Below the pieces are notes generated by a model. That model was not told the origin of the DNA, did no database searches, and saw only the letters and a program-made list of their open reading frames with translations. Below are positions 58,110-64,000 of a stretch of 64,000 bases of DNA, in pieces. Each line of letters begins with the position of its first letter. The stretch's first letter is position 1. The translations under genes were made by a program, and so were the position numbers. The stretch comes from Macrocybe gigantea (taxonomy: Eukaryota; Basidiomycota; Agaricomycetes; Agaricales; Callistosporiaceae), in assembly GCA_011319805.1 (NCBI GenBank), contig SJRY01000129.1, positions 62,001 through 126,000 of the forward strand, in the 5' to 3' direction.

Positions 58110-59390
58110 TTTTTTTTTTTGTAAATCAACAATTTATATAGCGGTGCTCGATAGCAGTCTGCTTGTAAATACATGAGGGTACCTACAATAAATACAACTA
58201 GTCCGAATACAACCAGACTGAGGGGATGTACATGGAGGGCACATTAACCCTGCTGTCTCCTGCCCATGCATGCACCACTTAGGCATGCGCTTGTGCTGAC
58301 TCGCCTGCTAGACCTGCATCCCCCAGCTCCTAGGAGCCAGATGTGGTCAATTCTATGTAGAGGGTCCAAAGGGGCCCATAACGACAGGTGTCATGGATCT
58401 GCGATCTGCAATGAAGCTTGGTGTTCGCTTTCATCCAACACCCTACTGATTTGATGCTCTAGGTAACCCTAAGTATCCCCTGCTGTGAAGAGGCAGTTAC
58501 CCACCCTCCGGATCCGGGATAAAAGCACCTGCTGCCTTATTAGACATTAGATACTTAACGAACCAGGAATGCACAAAGGCATTATACTGGCGTTCGGCTG
58601 GCCTGTTCCAGTTATGGCACAGGGTCATAACGTGAACGGAGTCCTCAGGCCCCCACCTGCAAGAGCATTCATCACTCTTGACAAAATTGAACCACACTCG
58701 ATATGCATTGATCAGTGTGTGTCTGCATGCGATGTGACAGCACTGAGTGAACAGCTCGTTTCTTGTCACCAACTTCATGAAACCCATTCTTTTACGAAGC
58801 AGGCACTCATAGGATTCAGGCTTTCCAGCATCGTGGAATCGAAATGTGGAGGCACCAATATATTTCTTGATTCCAGAGTCATAGAACCAAGAGGCATGCA
58901 TGTCATCATCCACCTCCTTCTAGAGTGCGTCTGTGGTATAGAAGGGATGAAGTCTCTGAGGGATGTCGAGGCCACGCGCTGGCTCGTGCACTTCAACTTG
59001 AATAGCCCACTTCCAGGAGGAAGGGACATGCCAGAATGTAATCCTGTGCAACTCGGATTGGGTAAACCAAGCATGCAGTGAGGTGCACAGTGCAATAGAA
59101 TGTGACTGCACAGAGTGGGGGTTGCAATCGATGATGCGATTGATTGCATTCATCGAGTCAAGGAAGCACATGATGGATATAGCTCCATCAGTTGGCCAGG
59201 CAGGCAGAGGACCCGACTTTCAAATGCTTGATGAACCCAGCGATTGGCTCAACACAGGCCATCATTTCAGCTGCCCCCTCCGGAGTGGTGCAGAACTGAC
59301 CATTGATCCAAATGCAAGCCTTGCACTGCATCTGGCATAACTGCTTCAACAGTGCGGCATTGCACATGCTATTGAAGTTCCATAGCAAAC
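58110..59390 (-). mobile_element. LINE 3' part of a SINE::LINE chimera
   Basis: Poly-T 58110-58120, 3' UTR, RNase H and part of RT in minus orientation (58913-58497, 59171-58920, 59388-59188). At 59390 it passes directly into the 3' end of SINE S2. No target duplication lies at that internal joint. Confidence 0.88.
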
Positions 59391-60343
59391 CGAAGTTTAG
59401 CCCTCCCCTTGCAGGGGAGGCTGCTAACCCGGGCCCAGTCTTATGATCAGACCGTTTAGCCCAGAAGTTTCACACTCCAGCTTCAACTTAAGTAGTTACC
59501 TGGGTGTATTGTCCCAGGGACTACTGACAGAGGAGTTAGGTCTCTCGAGCCAAGGACTGGAGACTGTCCAGCCTTGCTATGGCCCAGCAGTGTCTGGGTT
59601 GCTACTCCATGCCTGCCTTCCTGTCCCTCAGCAGATGGTTCGCAGATGCATCATGCACACGGATCCCCATCTGTCCAAGGTCTCTGTCTTGCCACGTGCC
59701 TCCCAGACTGGCATCCGATATCACAGCAAGGTTCATGGTCCTCCCATAACAGGTTCCCACAGGAAAAGCCCTTACTGAACGGGTCTGGATCTGCTTCTGC
59801 CAACTTAAGCAGGTGACGTACTGCAGTGACTAACCTCCATGGACCCCTACTTCAGGCAGCTCACACGGTACTGGGTACCCTGTTGGCTCAAATGCCATCG
59901 GGTGGTTATCAGCCCAATTTCCGGTATGGTCCCTTATCCTTTTGGCCCCTACCTTTTAAGATCAGGGATCACGTGTGGTCTGCCAGATTAAGGCATTGTC
60001 CGGCACTTACATCCCAAGGCCATCCACGCCAAGAGAAATCTGGTCACATGAGTTAGGGTCATGTGACACTTGACCCACATTGTGGGATAAGTTACATGTG
60101 TGATGCATAACCCAGCTTACATCACATGCCAGTTGCTTAGTCACATGACCAAGTCACCTCCCTCATGGGAATAACTGTCACAGGGTCATGATACTTCCTG
60201 CCCATGTCATGTGGAACCAGCTCTAGACACTTCTGAATGCAAACCTGAAGATGCCACCTCCAGGACTAGAACCTGTGGCTTCGTGGATTGCCATATCCAC
60301 AGGTCTACCTGACTGCGTTTACCACTATGCCAACCAGCCCCTT
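59391..60343 (-). mobile_element. SINE S2, copy 2, 5' part of a SINE::LINE chimera
   Basis: Full-length from AAGGGGCTGGTTGGCATAGTGG (60343 inward) to GGGAGGGCTAAACTTCGG (59391). Its 5' start coincides within a base or so with the right target duplication at 60345, so SINE and LINE parts were inserted together. Confidence 0.85.
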
Positions 60344-61108
60344 AGTCCTATGAGCGTCTGCTTCATAAAAGAATGGGCTTCATGAAATTGGTGACAGGCA
60401 ATGAGTTGTTCACTTAGTGCTGTCGCATCGCATGGTGGACATGCACCGATCAATGCGTATCGAGCACAGTTCAACTTTGTCAAGAGCAATGAATGCTCCT
60501 GTGGACAAGGGCCTGAAGACCCTGTCCATGTCATGACCCTGTGCTATAATTGGACCAGGCCAACCGAATGCCAGTACGACACCTTTGTGCATTCCTGGTT
60601 TGTTAAGTACCTCATGTCTAATAAGGCAGCAGGTGCTTTATCCCAGATCCAGAGGGCGGGTAACTGCCTCTTCACAGCGGGGGATACTCAGGTTATGGCT
60701 CTTTATGGGGCCTTTGTGCAGAACTAACCATAGCCAGCCTTTGGGCAGGGAGACCTAGAGCATTAATACAGTAGAGTGTTTGATGAAAGCAAACACCAAG
60801 CTTCATTGCATATCGTGGACTTTGTGACACCTGTCATTATGGGCCCTTTTGGACCCTTTACGTGGAACTGACCATGTCTGGCTCTTAGGACTGGGGGACA
60901 CAGGTCAAGCAGGTAAGTTAGCATGAGCACGAGCCTAAGTGGCTCAGGTGTGGGCATGAGAGAACAGGGTTAGTGCACCCTCTATGTATATCTCCTCAGT
61001 CTGGTTTTGGTCGGACTAGTTGTATTAGGTACCTCTGTATATTTACAAGCAGACTGCCACCAAGCACCGCTTTATAAATTGTTGATTTAAAAAAAAAAAA
61101 AAAAAAAA

Positions 61109-63195
61109 GGCTTGGATCCTGATGGTTGGCTCATCCTCCATCTCCATCCCAGCAGGATATCAATATGCTATCACTGAGGGCATTGCGACTCTGGTCAGCA
61201 GTGCAGGCAATGTCAACATGTTCTCCATCTCTATACTAGATGGGCCTCAGCACCCCCTTGGAAGGTGTTTGCAGGAAATTGTCAATGCTCACCTCCCCTC
61301 TCATAGAAAGGCGACTCAGTTCACTGATCCTCACACCTCTCCTTCTGGTACTGTATGGCTAGAAGATTCTCAATCGAACATGGGTGCTCACCCTCCAAGA
61401 CCACCTCGGAATCTGAACCATCCCTCTCTGCTGCAACCATGGTCCCATTCCTGAACCCCTGGTCATGGACCGCCCCTCCTGTCAATAGGGCTACTCACCC
61501 CACTGCTGGCAAGCGCTCCTATGCGCAAGGCTTGCCTAACCAGCCAACACCCCTGCCAAAGCTATTGTAGCATTGGCAAAGACTTTCCCACACCTCTCTG
61601 TGGAAAAGATCATCTCCTTACAAAAGGAAGCAACCGGAGAGTCTTCCAGACCATCCAAGAAAAAGGCCAAGTCCACCTCTTATGGTCCATCCCAATGTAA
61701 TATCAGGGTGTCCTTTACTTTCCCTGCAGACAACAGTTCTGTTGCCGCTGGAACTCTTCTCTCTGCCTTCAATCGAGGGCTGACTGCTGGCAAATCCTGG
61801 ATTCGATGCAAATCCATCCAGGATCATTCTGCCTCCTCATTCTCTTGCTTGATAACAAAGGTGGCATTGCCCAAGGACCTCGGCTTTTTGCACGAGGCTG
61901 CTCTCCATTGTGCTCTGGTGGGATCTACTGTCGAGCTCGCTATTCCTACAAGCATTTCCTATGTGAAGCTGCTCTGCTCGATGTACCATACTTCAATGCT
62001 GATGAAAGTGTCATCACTGCCTGGCAAGCTTATGAGATTCTCTGAGACTCTTCATTCTCGGATCTCATCACTCTTGTTAGAGTTCTGCGTGTCATGTGCA
62101 ACTCTAAGAATTCCGATACTGTGACCATTTGGTTCAATATCAAGGACACGTCAACTGGCCAGAACATCAAGGCTCTGGACAACTGTACTGTTATAGTACA
62201 GAACTGGCGATGCCGCTTCTGTGCTGCTCTTTCATCACCGGGAGTCCCTCTCTGTGAACATTATTGGTGCTAGGGACACTCTGCTTTGAAGTGTAACCAA
62301 CAATCCCTCCGATGCCCAATCTGTGGGGAATCCTATAGAAAGGAGCACCACCGCATACTCGTGTCCTGCTGCAAAGCAAGACCTAAGGCCAACCCTCCTT
62401 GTCAGGCAACTCTGGCAGCGATGATATGCATAGCACTTGGTTCCAGAATTCTGGGAACAAGAAATATATTGGTGCTTCCACTTTTTGTTTTCACGAAGCA
62501 GGAAAGCCAAATTCCTATGAACGCCCCTCTCGGAAGAGAATGGGCTTCATGAAGTTAGTGACAGATAATGAGCTTTATGCTCACTGCTCACGTCTTGCAT
62601 GCGGCCATGCTCCGATCAATGCGTATCGGGCACGGTTTAATTTTGTCGAGAGCGATTTATGCTCTTGCGGACGAGGGGCTGAGGACTCCATCCACGTCAT
62701 GACTCAGTGCCGTAACTGGCACAGGCCAACCGAATGCCAGTTTGACGCCTTTGTGCGTCACTGGTTCATTAAGTACCTGACATCTAATAAGGCTGCAGGT
62801 GCTTTTATTCCGGATCCAGGCGGCGGGTGACTGCCGTTCTGTAGCGGAGATCGTCCGGGATCTGGACAATCTTAAAACAGTTGGGTCAGTGACCGAAGCA
62901 CTGACCAAGCGGTATGTGAATCGCAAACTCTGCAACAGCATTGTTATAGGTCCTTTTGGACCTTTTACGTGGAATTGACCACAGCCGGCCCTTTGGGGCT
63001 GGGGGACAGTGCTCGAGCGAGTGAGTACGCGTGAGCTCGAGCCATATGGTTCGAGTGCGGGCACGAGAGAACAGGGCAGTGCAGCCCTCTATGTATTTTC
63101 CTTCAGTCTGGTTTGCCTCGGACTAGTCGTATCTATAGTAGGTACCTTGGTGTATTTACAAGCGGACTGCCACCGTGCACCGCTATATAAATTGT

Positions 63196-63228
<33 letters not shown>

Positions 63229-64000
63229 GCAACTCTGGCAGGTCAACCCTGCCCGCATGCTCTGAAGTGTCTTAGCTGCGGCAAAGACCACTCCACTCAC
63301 AACCGGAAGTGTGCCTTCTGGAAGAACCACTTTGATCCCGAATGGATCAAACAACATTATCAGTTGGTACATGATCGAGCACAATCAAGTCCCAAACATT
63401 CTAATGCCTCCCCGCAGTGCAATGGGAGGCCGATGCATCATGAGTGACACCTCCAGTGGATCAGCCCCAGCTGTTGTCCCTGGGTCAGGTGGGCACTTAT
63501 TGATTTCTTCATTTCATATTTTCTCTCAGAATGTAAATAGAAAATATGTACATATGGACGTTCTCTTCTCCACTCTTGGAGAGGACTATGATATCTTGTT
63601 TTTCCAAGAGTCTGCTTGGAACCTGCTAAGACAAGCCCTGTCAGCACATAGCACCGATGGCGAGCCAGTAATTGGTGGGCCCAGTCATTCTGACTGGACT
63701 TGTATCATCTGCCGCTCATCATACAAGGACCCTCCTCATGTGATGGCATATGTTTACAACTGATTATGTCAGTTGCATCCTCCCTTAGATGTGATCTTGT
63801 TGATAGTCGTGATCTGATGATCATCAGCTTCTCTACCCTGGGGGAGCCCCTATTGCTAGCCAACGCCTACTCTGATGTAGACAGAAGCGCTATTCACTTG
63901 CTGCATGATTGTGCAGAAAGACCCGATTTTCCCAACCTATTGTACCTAGGGGGGGGGATTTCAATGGTCACTATAAACTCTGGGATAGAGTCCATACCTC
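61109..64000 (+). mobile_element. LINE with ORF1 and endonuclease, running off the window
   Basis: ORF1 from KAWI/GLDPDGWLI-like sequence at 61109 through RRM-like and first knuckles to 62418, then after an insert (62419-63227) the last knuckle (CLSCGKDHSTHNRKC), ORF1 end and ORF2 endonuclease (63430 on: ISSFHIFSQNVNRKYVHMDV). A G-run near 63950 breaks the GGDFN motif. Continues past 64000. Confidence 0.88.
62419..63227 (+). mobile_element. 5'-truncated LINE insertion with 14-bp target duplication
   Basis: Flanked by GGCAACTCTGGCAG at 62405-62418 and 63228-63241. It carries the last 140 or so codons of ORF2 (open, 62419-62830, including the CSCGRGAEDSIHVMTQC cluster) and the 3' UTR with about A26 (63202-63227). 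Confidence 0.92.

Larger units (their letters stand above)
57252..61108 (+). mobile_element. LINE 3' segment with poly-A, interrupted by a chimeric insert
   Basis: ORF2 from DPSRSKNLTS onward (57252-58109), insertion 58110-60344, then the rest of ORF2 and 3' UTR (60345-61108) with about A20. The insert is bounded by GTTCTATGAGCATC (58096-58109) and GTCCTATGAGCGTC (60345-60358), a 14-bp duplication with two transitions. Confidence 0.85.

Overview
The window looks like nuclear DNA of a basidiomycete fungus, probably an Agaricomycete. The host genes are compact and packed with 49-82 bp GT-AG introns (plus two GC-AG candidates), and no bacterial operon signals are present. I cannot name the species from sequence alone. 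Roughly four fifths of the window is decayed retrotransposon DNA, and a gene island of about 11 kb (16.2-27.5 kb) sits inside it.

Left repeat block (1-16062). A minus-strand Ty3/gypsy element (family F2, element A) is split by a complete 6.5-kb Ty3/gypsy chromovirus (family F1, element B, 2081-8602). B has 320-bp LTRs and a TTTTT target duplication. To the right lie the 3' half of another gypsy element (F3) with its 3' LTR, an F1 solo LTR nested in it, and the 3' end of a second F2-like element with its LTR start.

Gene island (16224-27477). From left to right: a fumarylacetoacetate-hydrolase-family protein with a signal peptide (minus), then on the plus strand a chitin deacetylase (13 exons), mitochondrial elongation factor G (one apparent 1-nt deletion), SEC13, 3'(2'),5'-bisphosphate nucleotidase (MET22/HAL2 type) and a small single-pass membrane protein. 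I resolved splice junctions by reading frame. Five models close exactly and the EF-G model is off by one base. The genes share no pathway; they are ordinary housekeeping and cell-wall genes.

Transition (27478-29885). No gene is certain here. There is an AT microsatellite, a ~150-bp tandem array in which each unit looks like one exon plus one intron on the minus strand, and an unidentified coding remnant.

Right repeat block (29886-64000). This is a nested pile of one LINE family (ORF1 with zinc knuckles; ORF2 with endonuclease, FVDD reverse transcriptase and RNase H; poly-A tail). It is mixed with long tRNA-headed SINEs (S1, S2), a Tc1/mariner remnant with a readable terminal repeat, two more F1 gypsy copies, and solo LTRs of F3 and of a fourth family (F4). 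One LTR-like insertion contains a nearly complete tRNA cloverleaf. Several LINE insertions keep 14-15 bp target duplications. One of them is a clear SINE::LINE chimera with the tRNA head at its 5' end.

Mutation pattern. Nearly all premature stops in the gypsy, Tc1 and best-preserved LINE frames are TGA where arginine (CGA) is expected. LTR pairs differ mainly at CpG. This fits methylation-linked deamination of repeats, while the gene island keeps its CpGs.
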